A stretch of DNA of 64,000 nucleotides, from the NCBI GenBank assembly GCA_037903355.1, contig JBAJFE010000047.1, positions 372,001 to 436,000 on the forward strand, written 5' to 3'. The DNA comes from Trichuris trichiura (taxonomy: Eukaryota; Nematoda; Enoplea; Trichinellida; Trichuridae). Numbering within the stretch: position 1 is the stretch's first letter; the number at the start of each line of letters is the position of its first letter. The notes beneath the pieces were generated by a model that saw only the letters and a program-made list of their open reading frames with translations, did not search any database and was not told the DNA's origin. The position numbers and the translations under genes are program-made. Below, piece after piece: positions 24,901-42,813 of the stretch.

Positions 24901-27012
24901 AGGTTTAAATTTTCTTGCGACAAAAGCTTACGATACTCCTCAACGCTTTTGATTTTTCTATACTAAGCGAAATGAAGCTAACAGCAAACGAGTTGTTGCA
25001 CTCACTGGCTGAGAATACCCTGTTCGTCCGCGTAAGTGAAACTACCGCGACAGGCTTCACTCTCCACAGGTTCGTTCAACGCTTCAACAATATTGGGCAG
25101 CTATTTAAAAGAAAAACAAGTGAAACCGCATTACGCTGCAGCAAAATACCTCGAAGGCCAAAGTTGCCGAGAGATCATATGGGGCGCTTTCGCTTTGCTC
25201 GATGGAAAGTTTCGGTGCTGGCGAAGGCGGCAGCTCCAATGGTTCATTTTCCAACAGCTCTGCGCTTTCAGCTTTTTCGCCCTGCGTAGCGAAACAGTAG
25301 TACAAACCTGCGCATCATATAGCGCTTACGGTAACAAAGCTCTTCAATTGTGATTTCAAAACTTGAAACGTCGCCTTGTTCACAAGGAGCGCCTTGACCA
25401 AATTCCAGTACTCGTGGTACAGCTCGCTAAAGGTAACGGCGCGGGTTTCCATCTGGCCTGTGCCGGAACTGTCCAGTGCTACCATGTCTGGAAGATTTTT
25501 TCGGAAAAATAAATTTTTATAAAGGAAAAATAGACGCTTAAGTACGAGCTATTGTGCCGTCGCCCATTTCCAGGAACAGACGCAATTCCGATGTCAGTTG
25601 GGCAATCAGTCTGTCTGAAAACTGAATGGATAAACTTTCAAACCGCAACAATATGCAAATCACTTTTCAGCGACATCTGCAGCTCGTGTTTTCTTTGAAC
25701 ATTTGAAGCGTGGCTTAGCACCTCTTTGACAACTAATGAAATTTGCTCTGTTTCGTCGACAATTAAAGCAAAGATTCGTCCTTACTTTTTCTGTTGCATT
25801 CGACGGATAGAAGCGCGGCTTTTCGCTCTTCCTCCGTCCGCGAAGCCTGTTCGAAATACTGTTGCATCAATTTCTGCAAATTCACCAAGCTTAATGAGCA
25901 AACAAGAATTTACATAATGCGTCTACCACGTCATCGCCCACTGTGCATTCCAGCCCAAATATTTTATCTATGTACTCTACTGCTTGAAGACGATGTCTCT
26001 TTAGCGCCTAAACAATTTCAAAGTAGTGGGGAAAAATAAAGAAATAAAAAAGCGACCTCAATTAATTGAGTCTCCAACTTTTTTGCCCGTTCTTGACTGA
26101 GCATGACGGCTTGTCTGAGACTGTCGTTTTCCATTTTCAGCATGCCCAACTCCCTTGCGTAGGACATCTGAGCTTCCTCAGCCTTCAAACAATGCTCGTT
26201 CGACTGTCGCTGAACACTGGCCATAAGTTCAGCAACGGCACGCAATTCTTGTTGTTGCTTCATTCGTTCGGCGTTCGTCGACTCAACCAGGGCGGCAAAC
26301 TGTTGCTCTCTTTCCTGAAAATTATTAGTAGTAATTCAAATTCAAATTATGAGTTGACAGAATAACGCGCACCTGCTGCCTAACCAGTTGCCCTTCGGTT
26401 TCGATTAAACGCAGCTCGAGCGAGCACTTTTCCTTCACCACGTTTAAGACTTCCGCCCTTTCTTTAGACAACTGATCTGAAAATAAACCATTAAGGTGCA
26501 TCGACTAAAAAAATATAAGCTCAGTTTCAAGCATTTTTGCTATTACGCAAATTCTGACTGAAGCAAACGCAAAAGCGGAGTTAAATATTGAACCTGACTA
26601 CCAGAAACGCTCGAGACAATGTACCCGTAGCATGAGTTGCGGTAAGCCTACCTTGTAAGCGACCAATTTCTCCCCGCTGACGATTCATTGTGCTCAACAT
26701 ATTTTCCTTTTCCTTCGTCAATTTTTTAACCGACCATTTCAACGTGCCCTACAAATTTTGTCAAAAAATAGCCACTGCCAAAAGGGAGGCAATGAAAATA
26801 ACTACCGCTTCCAACCGGCATTCCCGTAAAGATGTTAGCAAGGAGATTATCTGGTCATCTTTCCGTAGTAGTAGCGTCTCTGCAACTCACGGATTTGAAA
26901 ATACGTAAGGCGAGAGCTCGGAAAAATCAAGCTTTACCGTTGTCCACCTTCTTCCGTTCCATTGCAGCAGTCTTGGAATGCCTTGCCTGATCTCGCGTAG
27001 AAGTCTTTAATG
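21984..27012 (-). CDS. Long coiled-coil protein, possibly TPR/Megator-like (5' end missing)
   Basis: Fifteen exons close in phase to about 1,335 aa: 26938-27012, 26806-26879, 26652-26748, 26373-26476, 26057-26314, 25786-25873, 25664-25732, 25546-25614, 25330-25487, 25150-25281, 25006-25100, 22884-24957, 22588-22822, 22351-22530 and 21984-22282. The protein is dominated by heptad-rich coiled coil, especially the 691-codon exon 22884-24957. It ends in a disordered tail with a basic patch (PACKRIKVG) and an Arg/Gly-rich terminus (MNRRGSRKRRRPGGRRF). A coiled coil followed by an unstructured, RG-rich C-terminus resembles the nuclear-basket protein TPR. Short stretches (FSELYHEYW, VEEYRKLLSQ) recall TPR segments, but this is weak evidence. 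The first exon found begins in phase 1, so the start lies further upstream (27.0-27.8 kb) and was not found. Other coiled-coil families remain possible. Confidence 0.6.
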
Positions 27013-27830
27013 CTGAAAAATACAGGTACTGGCAGCAAGCGGTTATGCAATGGAAAACGTTGTTATGATGGCATTCGCGGATGCAAAGCTATCAAATCTA
27101 CCACGCAACTTTACCTATATACTTAGTGGCAGAACAGGCAGCTGCACAGACCATAAGTATTCACGCAGGCTACCAATGCAGACTACTGAAGCAAACGAAA
27201 TGCCACGACGTCTATTAATAGAGTGAATAGAGACTAAAAAACGATTAAAAAATCCATTAAAGGCTGGTCGTTTGCACCAGCAGGCGAAAGTTGTTTAACT
27301 AAAAGCTAAAAGGACATAAACGCCCGGCGGAAGAGCACCATGCAAACATTTAACTATTCTGCATAGTTATCCCGCGCAAAAATAGCTGAGTATAAGCTAG
27401 TAAAAACTTTGCATTCGGCGAACGGACAGGAAGCGCTCAAAGCTCTTGGGTTCGTAATTCATTCAATTCACTAAACAACGCTACAGTAGGAATAAGAATA
27501 GTTATGTACAACACAATTCCGAAGTCGCCAATTGTCAATCCAATGTGTTTGCATCACTAACTGCCGTTTCTACGAGAATAGCACAGGATTTTTGATTGTT
27601 GTTTTCGGCTAACGAGGTTACATTTTCAAAGTATTTGTTTTCCGTACATTTGAATTATCAAATAAATGTGAAAGTCACGTTTCATGAAAGGATACTTTCT
27701 TCCTTTGCCGAAGTTGGATTAATTTAGAAAAACTCTCTGCTTTCTACTGCAGCTACACGCAAATTTTTGAGATGCTTTTCTTCTGCTTAATCGTTAACGA
27801 GACGAAATGGATGAAAATGAGTGTTGTTGC
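27013..27830. other. Unresolved 5' region of the coiled-coil gene
   Basis: No exon could be fixed here, though at least one must precede 27012 because that exon starts in phase 1. No repeat seen. Confidence 0.3.
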
Positions 27831-28130
27831 CTATGAGAACCATTTTTTCAAACCGACGTAAAGGTACATAGTAGGAAACGCTTCCATAAGCGCGCGCGCG
27901 TCGTCGCTACTTTTCTTAGGCTGACGAAGCACAAGAACCCGCATCGCTCTCAGAGGAGACAGGTTCACCTGCGCAGTCTTTACGGCTAAATGCAGGTGAC
28001 ACACTCGCTTGCTTTTGACATCATGAGAGACCCTGCCGCTTTTGCTGGCTATAAGATTCAGTACTTGAAGTTTTATTATGACGATGATAAACAGGGCAAT
28101 TATATGAACGATTTGACTAACTAAATGCAT
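27831..28130 (-). CDS. Small ORF with N-terminal hydrophobic segment
   Basis: An uninterrupted 99-codon ORF starts with ATG. Residues about 5-27 are strongly hydrophobic (IVHIIALFIIVIIKLQVLNL), like a signal peptide or signal anchor. The rest is basic and contains a single cysteine. I do not recognise a family. It has no neighbour it clearly belongs with, and it may be a chance frame or one exon of a larger gene. Confidence 0.3.
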   Translation of the reverse strand: MHLVSQIVHIIALFIIVIIKLQVLNLIASKSGRVSHDVKSKRVCHLHLAVKTAQVNLSPLRAMRVLVLRQPKKSSDDARALMEAFPTMYLYVGLKKWFS

Positions 28131-29836
28131 ACTCGCGCTGCACTGACGAAGCCGTGCTTATCCTTGCCTTGTTGACAGCAAAATCCCCCCGTAGCCGCTG
28201 ACAACCTGCGTTCCTACAGTACTACAGGGCCCTACAAATCATTAGCCGCAAGTCAGTATGTTTTGTTTGAAATCAAATAACTGTTAGAGTATTTCGCTGC
28301 AGAAAATTTTAAGACTATTCCGCTGGCGTTAAGCTTGCTTGCTAGTGAAAGCTTATTGTAATTTCTATATCAGACCCGCGCGCTTTGCCTAAGTACGGTA
28401 AGACCATTTAGAAGACAAAGTAACCAACATACACTGTACTGTTTATGTATCGAGACGATTCGATATACCGCATCTCATAATGAATGTGTATTTGCTTCGA
28501 AAAAAATAGTAAAAAAGACTCACTCGACGATTTCGTGCATAACTCAAAGGAAGAACTTCCCTGCCCACAAAATGAGCGAAATTAAGTAATAAAACACGAC
28601 CCTTCAAACAGACTCATATTGGTACTGGTTTCTAGTTTTTTCACAGCGCGATAGGTCAGGCGAACGGTTAGTTAAGTTAAGTTGTTGAGGAGATTGTTTC
28701 GTTTGAGTCAAAGCCAAATCTCACCTTTTCGGCACTTTATGCAAACGCTTTGTTGTTGATTTGTTGGCATGGAGTAGAGCGTACGTAGTCGAAGCAGGGC
28801 TTGCAGATGTTGGCAACCATTTGCAAATTCATGAAATCATACCTTTTTCGTTCCATATTAACGTAAGGTATTTTAATCGGTCATAAAATTTGCTGGTCTT
28901 AAACTACCTTTGTTTCGTAAATCGTCATGCGTGTCAATGCTGAGTAGTTAAAAGTACCTGTAAATCGTTTAACGTACTGTAGTGCTGTTTAAACTGGCTT
29001 TCGTAGATGTAGGAATTTTAAGGTAGTGAAACGTAGCTTTCAAAAAATGAGAACAAAAATTTTCATGCTCTTTGACCGAAAAGCTTTTTACAAATGAAAA
29101 ATTGCTCAAACAGTACGTACAGGTCTACTGATGATTTAAACTCATCGTCAATTCCAAATTCAGCTTTGGAGAAGCAGATTCCCTTTGTAATGTAAGGATT
29201 CTGCACTTGGGTTACTTTCCCTTTCCTTAGTTCAGCTTACCGTGATCTTTTCTGGCTTTAACATTTGCACGTGTACCAAGATAGCCTTAAACGTCCTGTA
29301 GTCGAATGCTGCTTTTCAACAAACCAGCGTGTTTGGTAATAGCAGTAAAGCTTTGCTGTTTATGCCTTCTGAGTTACTAATTGTCCTGCGGTTAAACATG
29401 GCCTACCTGCCGATAATCGCGGCTTTGCGTTAGCAAGAATGGTAATGTTGAGGAAAAACCATTAAAATCCTTATACACGTTATAGTTTTTTCAGATTAGC
29501 ATCTCAGTGCTTCTCTGGCAATTAAATGAGAGTATGGGTAGAGCAAATCAATTCTCTAAATAATTTTTGAACGAAAACACGACATTTTATAAACAAGTTG
29601 TTTCCTCAGTCTTTCAGCTTCCCGTTTCAAACGGAAGTTTTTCTCTTAGTAAATCCTGCAATCGAAGAACTGCATTTCTCGACGAATCGCATCCTATTAT
29701 CACATTTTAGGCAAACATGCGGATAAGAGTCAATGGTACTGTAAGTGTTTGCCTTCGCTTTGTAATGATTGTTTAGAAAAATACAAAAGTTATTTGCCTA
29801 CATCACCTTTTGGAATGGAGCTTTTATGATCAATGA
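28131..29836. other. Upstream region of the PI4K gene; no gene seen
   Basis: AT-rich and stop-dense in all frames. It probably contains the promoter and 5' untranslated region of the type II PI 4-kinase gene, but I see no defining motif. Confidence 0.5.
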
Positions 29837-35940
<6,104 letters not shown>

Positions 35941-36154
35941 CTGCGCGTTCCAGTTGGCGTCGCCCCTACTTGTATTGCCTACTTTTCACTTCCTTCTGCT
36001 CACTATGTGCGAGTGCTCCACGATTCAATCTGTACGATATTTCCAAGTTGGCCGAATGCGTCTGAAATACGTGTCTTTTGGAAATGTTCTATTTTTTTAC
36101 TCTAACACCGCTAGTCCATTTTCGACTTGATTTTACTTTACACGCCTTAATAAA
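35941..36154 (+). other. 3' untranslated region and polyadenylation signal of PI4K2
   Basis: An AATAAA hexamer lies at 36149-36154, about 210 bases after the stop codon, a normal distance for a short 3' untranslated region. Confidence 0.6.
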
Positions 36155-38185
36155 ACGGTGCGTCCATTCAAGCGCACGCCTGGCTGTGAATAATGATCAG
36201 GTTGAACATTTGAATAATTTTTAAAAATTGAACATCACAAATTGACCTTGAATGACTGCATGTCGCAACCGTAATTCTGGTCTCCTCTGTTGCGACTTCA
36301 TTCCGGCAAATCAAAAGTTAAAAACTTTAATTCGGTTTTCTCCTTTACAGGATTTAGCTAGCTCGATTCAAATGTTCCATCCCTCTAATTCGTGCTCATA
36401 TTTTGATTTTGCGAGCTGCTGTAGAACACGAAGGTTTATCTGCTCAACAATGTCGCCGTCTTGTAGTCTTTCCTTAGCTAAAACGCATTTTAGATCAAAC
36501 GAGTGATTCAGCAAGGTGAGGGTTGCACCCTTTTTACTAAGTCGTTGTTTGCAATTCTGTATCTGCGTGTGGAAAGTTGCAAATTTGCTGCAGCGACGAG
36601 CTGCTTTGGGTTGTCAAAAGTTAATGCAACCTACCTGCGAATCATTAACAAGCAGCTTTTACTTTATGGTCAGTGACGAGTGCTTATCTGCTACCACAAA
36701 GTCGCGGAACTGTAACTTACAAGGGACGTTCGACCGCAGGGTTCGCCGTTTAACCGAAAAAAGTTTGAAGAAAAGTAGCAGGCAAGAGTGTAAGAAATTG
36801 CTGGTCGCGTCAAATCTTAAACTATATGTTTGAGTTTAAAATTCTTGTCTCAAAAAACAATTGCGCAAATCAGCATAGAGAATGAAATGTTCATCTACGG
36901 CTGACCGGCGCAACAAATGTCGCACTGAACGTGAGCATCTTTTGTAACCTGAAAATCATACTCTTGGTACTGTTAACGCCTGTGACATGCTGGAAGTTTG
37001 CGTTCAGATAGCAACAAGATTGAGTAACGGTAGAAGGAAAGGTTTTGTATTTCAAAAAAGGCGCTATGGCATTTGAACAGTTCGAGATTGAGCCAAGTCC
37101 GCCAATTCGTTCTTCGTACCCATCGGTTAAACTACATTGGCTTTCCGTCGTATTGGTTGGTTCAGGAAGCGGCAACAGCAAAAAGTGGAATCAAGATATC
37201 AGCCGACACTTCTTCGTATTGAACCTGAGCGGAATTCTTCGATGGAGTGCAGGAGCTCGCGTATTTTGTACCTACGTTTACCTTGCGCTTGCGTCGGCTA
37301 ACAAGGCGTTACTAGCGCAGACGCACTTGGACTAGCTACAAGCACTGATGAAGTCAAGCCTGAACGGTCGTCCGTAGTATGAATTTTTGATGTTCGTTTA
37401 TCTAGTGACGTCTACTGTATCGGCTTACTTGCGCATCGTTTTTCTTCTCTGGCTGAGTGTGCTCTCATTGTTTCGGGGATGAATACGTTTCGTTAGATGC
37501 GCACTTTAATTGAACGATGTTTTGGTAAGGTGGTAGTCGAAGCGACCATACGGTAACCAGCAAAGCCTACTCGAACGCAACGCTACTTTGGGTGCGAAAG
37601 AATGGACTTCCCTTATTTTGGCTTGATCGAGGGGTCAAAGGCTGAACACCATTATCGAGGCCTTAGCCTCTCTGGCAGCAGTTACTGAAAAGTACTTCGA
37701 TAGCTTTTACAGCGACTACTTCAATACTGGGAAGTGATGGTATACTGTGACGATAAGTGAGTAAGCATCGACTGCAAGATGCTTATCTTGGCGAAGAATT
37801 TTCACCAAGCGCAATACGATAGATGAGTTTTCCAGCAAGAATGCAGTTGATTGTCGGCAACCTGTCTGAGTACCATAGCAGCATATTTCCACGCCTTCGT
37901 CAGTTCCAGACCTCCTTTATTTTGTTCAGTGGTTATGGGCACTACCAATGGAGCCGGATAAGTGGTACTGGTGGAAGTTAGCGTCGATTGCCCACGATTT
38001 TATTTTTTCAATGAAACTGCCTACACTAGGAGAATGACAAGAGCAGTTTCTCCATCCCAGTGGTTAAACTATATATTTTGGACTGGTTGCACCCATTGCA
38101 CCTTCCAGCGTTTCACTGACGCGCTGATAACGGTTGGCATTTAATGACAAAGTTCCGCTTTGTTATTTTGTGCCTGGTTGTGAAG
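36155..38185. other. No supported gene
   Basis: Several frames of 60-105 codons overlap on both strands, with no family match. A plus-strand stretch around 37.56-37.74 kb reads partly like protein (RLNTIIEALASLAAVTEKYF) but is broken by stops, so a decayed gene or element is possible. Confidence 0.4.
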
Positions 38186-38581
38186 GTTGTGGCGGGTAGA
38201 ATTTTTATCGATAATTCTTCATGGCCATTTTGAATTTATTGTAACAATAACGGCCCGATGATATGCACGGTTGGCCTTGCTTCACAAGAAACCTTAACTA
38301 TATTGCCGAAATATTAGATCGTTGCATCAGAATATATACCTTCTATCCAAGTGCAGCTGTGCGGAATTTTGGTGAAAAGAAGGGTTGTACCGATGCTTTG
38401 CTCCTCAAGTCTCCATTGTGTGAACATCTCATCGCCATTGCAGCTGAATGATATGTCGTATGGCTGCGGCGGGAAGAATTTTTAATGATACTTTTTCATT
38501 GCCGTATTAAGCCTATTGTAACGACAGCGGCCCAATAATATGCACGTTTGGCCTTGTTCCACAAGAGGCCTTAATGATATT
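38186..38581. repeat. Diverged direct repeat, two units of about 118 bp
   Basis: Positions 38186-38304 and 38463-38581 are similar along their length. Shared blocks include GGCGGG.AGAATTTTTA, TATTGTAAC, TATGCACG.TTGGCCTTG and TCCACAAGA-like sequence. The repeat period is about 277 bases. No coding role is seen. Confidence 0.65.
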
Positions 38582-39189
38582 ATAAAAACTGTTCACCATG
38601 GGCTGGAAAGATATTGCCTGACCCACATGGAAAAACGCGATGGGTGTTACCATCTGCACATGTCCCTAATCGACTCGTGAACAGCGATGTGGAATAGTTG
38701 TGACGAGATGGATTAAAACGATCCTGAGTTTGTCAGGCCTTTTTGATATGAGTATCTGATCCCACTGTAAGAGCGAGACGATATGTTACGGCCGTAACGA
38801 AGGCAGGAATCTTTCATTCTGTTCTAGTCCAACCGCGTTAGCGGCCTAATGGAATCTTATTAACAGGTGCCGGCCAGCGCTGGCTATTGAATCCGCTGAC
38901 AAAGGAAGCTGAAAAGCTGATGGAACATCATCTGTCGTAGCCATCCTCAACCTTTTCTCCGCTGTGCCGCCCTTGGAGGATATACCCGCTTTGCCTGTTG
39001 GTCAATTAATTTTTGCGTTTTTTGTGTAGCAGCCAATCAGCTTTCAGCGACGACCACCTAGGATCAACTTAATGCACTGATACAATGTGAATATGTAGTC
39101 GTCAAATCATTTACTGATGAACGCCAAGAAAGTAAGCATTTTGGCAAAGTGGCAGATCCCTAAAAAGGCTACACGAAGAAGAATTATCA
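38582..39189. other. No supported gene
   Basis: Nothing recognised between the direct repeat and the hAT remnant. Confidence 0.4.
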
Positions 39190-40200
39190 AATTAGTGAGA
39201 TCCTTGAGGGTGGCACTTTGCAAGTTTCATGATATCTGGTTCCAAGTTGGACAATGACAGTCACGAGTCGCGTCTGGCAGCGACGTTGATTCTGTACCCA
39301 GATTTTGTTAAGGCAACTACCTTGCTAAATCCGCACTTAACTAAATACGTTGAGGGAAACGGTTTGAGAAAGGTTTGTACCTTTTCCCGCAAGGATGGAA
39401 ATTGTTTGGCAGATCATTCTTTACCCAAAAATCTTTTCCATAGTGAACGAATTGGCGACATGCAGTTGTGTCACTTTTGAAGATCAATCAAACTTTGAAT
39501 TTCTGTGTCGATTTCAACGGCTGATACTCCAAATGGATCTACAATCCAATCTGGCATATTCAAATTCACCAGGCCAAGAAACCCTTCTTCCATATCTCTT
39601 TGAATTTGCGTCAAGTGATTTGCATAAATCAGAAGGTTATCACTGTCTACTTCCTGTGCGATCGTCTTCAGGTTTGGGAATTGCAAAAATTCAAGACGAC
39701 CTACCTATGTTATGCCAATAGCCTTCGAGTTTTTTGAGAAAAGAGACGACCGCTACCTTGCTGTTCATGAGATTATTATCTCTGCCTTGTAAAGCCTTGT
39801 TTAAAAAATTAAACTTCTCAAAAATGTCTGTGAGATTCAATATGTGAAACATGTGAACACATGCACAGTAAACACGCGGGCAATAACTGTTCACGAGAAG
39901 ACCAGGCGAAACTGTATGCTAAGTACTCTACGGAACAATGCCGACACTTCTTCTTCGCCAAGGAACCTATAGGTGAGATAGTAACGGACGCTAACAAATA
40001 CGTCAACCGAGAGAAAAAGAAAAGTAAACATACCGTCACGGATGAGTAGGATCAAATTTTCCGTGTAGAAAAAAACGTGATTCGAAAATCAAATATGTGT
40101 AGAGGATTGGAATAAAATCGCGCCATTCCGATGTACCTACTTACACTTGTCCCAATAAGGCCCCTAGGTCTCCCTGGGAGCCCCAGGCCCCTCGTTGAGA
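39190..40200 (-). mobile_element. hAT transposase remnant, ZBED5/Buster-like
   Basis: Minus-strand frames at 39691-39894 (LTDIFEKFNFLNKALQG), 39471-39686 (FQFPNLKTI, LNMPDWIVDPFGV) and about 39190-39440 (PFPSTYLVKCGFSKVVAL, ending in a KCHPQGSH segment) match, in order, the C-terminal half of ZBED5-like hAT transposases including the dimerisation region. Frameshifts and stops break the frame, and the N-terminal half is absent. A GC-rich stretch at 40147-40200 (TAGGTCTCCCTGGGAGCCCC) resembles the terminal region of the hAT MITE at 46728-47502 and is probably the outer end. Confidence 0.75.
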
Positions 40201-42054
40201 GTAGTTGCTCTGTAGATTTGTTAGTCCTTGTTTCTGCAGAATAAAAAAATGTTCCCGCTGTACCGTGTTATGAGAATGTAAGCAACCTACAATTCAGGTG
40301 CAAGGTCATCATCTAACATATGGGTGGAGAACGTCTGGCCTGTGAAGCATTCCCTTCCACCCGCTGAGGCAACAGCACATGCATGCGAGATTCAGTTAAA
40401 TTTGACTGTATGAGCTTATTTTTTGAAAACGCAATAAATTTATTCTATGTGAATTCTGGTAATAACATAAATCATGGTAACAAGCAGAGAGCATCAGGCT
40501 GGCTAGGAAGACTGCCTTGCTCTCAGCTCTCTGTGGACAAACCGATGTCGTTAGTCTTCGGAGGCAAGCAGTAGGCGGCAATAGGGTGCGCATCGGTAGC
40601 GTAGACCACTGACTGCCTACCGACCCAAAGTATTATTGTCATCTTGCCTTATCGCTCTGTTCAAGAGGTGACTTAATCTGCGTAGATCTTTTGCAGTAGC
40701 CCAAATATATTAAATCAGTAGCTGGTTACTTTCACGTACTAGAAGATGTAGTGAACTTGGCAACAGTAGCATGTTTTTAAAATGAACTTTTCTTACGCTA
40801 GCAAGACATGATTTGCCGCGAAAATTACTCTGCACGCTCTGCAGCACCGTGCACCATTTTCCGCGCTAACCTTGTCAAAATAAAATCCCAACCAACCTGT
40901 TTTGCTTTTATTAAACTTTCAGTCAAGTCATATGGTCTTTATTCAATTGACATTTGCGCGGCCAATGTTTTGCCGCAATGCAGAGCAGCAGGGGGTAATG
41001 TTCGCGTTGAATCAAGCCGATGTTGAACCATGTAACAAAAATTCCTACTGTTTATTAGGCGAAAAAAACTGAACAAAACTGACGTCAGTTCCTCACAGTC
41101 AAGAGGTCGACAGGTGCAAAATAACCGTTATCGGCATTAACCTACACATCAGTTTACTGTGTTACTTATACCCGTGTTACAATCATAGTAGTGGTGGCTG
41201 TCTGGTGGCTTTTTCTGTTCGTGTGTGTACGGTCTAACAATGGATCGTATAAAGAACAGATCTGGTCCACGGAACGTACACGATGTTCTGCCCTGGTAAG
41301 TCTGGCGCTTTCTGTTATCAAGTCAGATATGCTTATCAAATCGGCAATATTCTTTAATATGAAATTTTTCCTAACGTATAGTTCAGCTTAGACTTTTCAA
41401 GTCAGCTTAGTTCCTCTTATCATTAAGGCTGCAGGTCGAGGGGCTGTTCACTGAGTGCCAGTTGAGCATCATGCAGATCGCCAGCTGCGTATACAGAAAC
41501 CCTAGCTTACATACTCGCTTCAGCATTTTTAATGCTCCTGCGAGGATTGGTTTATGAAAACCCTGAAAAGCGTGGTTCTCGTTCGAAGTTTATTTCAATA
41601 TTTTTGAATCATTTTAGCAAGTACACCTTCGCAGGGGTTGGCAGTCAAGCAGTCATTTCAGATTTCTTCGCCAAAAAAACGTGAGGCGCATCTTGCTTTC
41701 GGGCGTGTCATCCATTTAACATACATATATTACGCAGGCATGTTTATAAAAAAGATAGATGCCGCGTCCAGTTACACGCTTCAATTAGCAGTACTGTGAT
41801 ATACATATATTTATAACCTGCGAATATTGTACAGCACTCAGTGCTAGTGCGGTAGTGCCACGTATGCGTTGCTCATGGCTGCTGCTATGTTTAGTAATCT
41901 GCTTGCTGCTAGTGCTTCATGCCTAGTCGGTCCTATTCACGACATTGCAATTGGCTTAAACGTATCTTTTTTGAACAAGCGCAGCGTGCGTTCTCAAAAT
42001 AAGCAGAATTCAAAGCTGTGTTTCATAGAAGAAATGAAACTGTACCCTATCTAA
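40201..42054. other. No supported gene
   Basis: Short frames only. The N-terminal half of the adjacent pogo transposase was looked for here and not found. Confidence 0.4.
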
Positions 42055-42813
42055 AGAAATTGTATTTCCAGGCATGTCAAAGATCTCACAAGCGGAAATG
42101 AGTTTCCATTGGGCAACATCGGTAATATGGATGAGACGCCAATATTTTTTGATATGATTGGCAATAGAACCACGGACAGCAAAGGTGCAAAGTCGATCAT
42201 AGCGAAGAGCACCGGGCATGAAAGAACTCACTTCACGGTGGTGCTGTCGTGCCTAGCTAATGGAATGAAGCTGAAGCCCATGGTCATATTTAAGAGGAAA
42301 AGGATGCCAAAGGAGAATTTTCCTTCTGGCGCCTTTGTCCACTTTCATGAGAAAGGCTGGATGGATGAACAGGGCGTGAGACTGTGGATTGACAACATCT
42401 GGAGGAAAAGACCTGGGCATCGTAACAGCAGAAGTTTACTGTTGTGGGATTCATTCCGAAGTGACGTATCTGAAGCAATAAAATCACATTTAAACAAATG
42501 CAAAATAAAAACAGCCGTGATTCCTGGTGGGCTTACATCTGTTCTGCAGCCGCTGGACGTCTGCATTAATAAGCCCTTTAAAGACTACATGCGAGAAGAG
42601 TGGAAAGAATGGATGGCGAACGGGCAGAAGACGTACGCAGCCAGCGGACGAATGCGAGTTCCATCGTTCAGCTTGCTGTGCCAGTTCGTTATAAAGGCGT
42701 GGAGCAAAGTAAAAACGGAAACTGTTATAAAGTCTTTCTAAAAGTGCTCCATTTCTGCCCTGTCGGAGAACACAGAGGACGATCAAAAGCCAACAAGTGA
42801 CCAAGAGCACTGT
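42055..42813 (+). pseudogene. pogo-type transposase fragment, POGK-like
   Basis: The open frame 42055-42741 covers the DDE domain of a pogo transposase, of the kind found in POGK. The first aspartate is in IGNMDETPIFFDM, the second in SLLLWDSFRSD, and the third in VLQPLDVCINKPFKDY. The helix-turn-helix part is missing. An in-frame TAA at 42739-42741 cuts the usual ending (VIKSF, then stop), but the reading frame beyond it continues with a recognisable tail (KCSISALSENTEDD) to about 42813. So the stop looks like a point mutation in a longer protein. The catalytic region itself is intact, which makes it fairly young or under some constraint. No inverted repeats were found. Confidence 0.85.

Noticed and set aside
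39861..40049. Plus-strand ORF MHSKHAGNNC
   Set aside because: It lies antisense within the hAT remnant and has no homology of its own.
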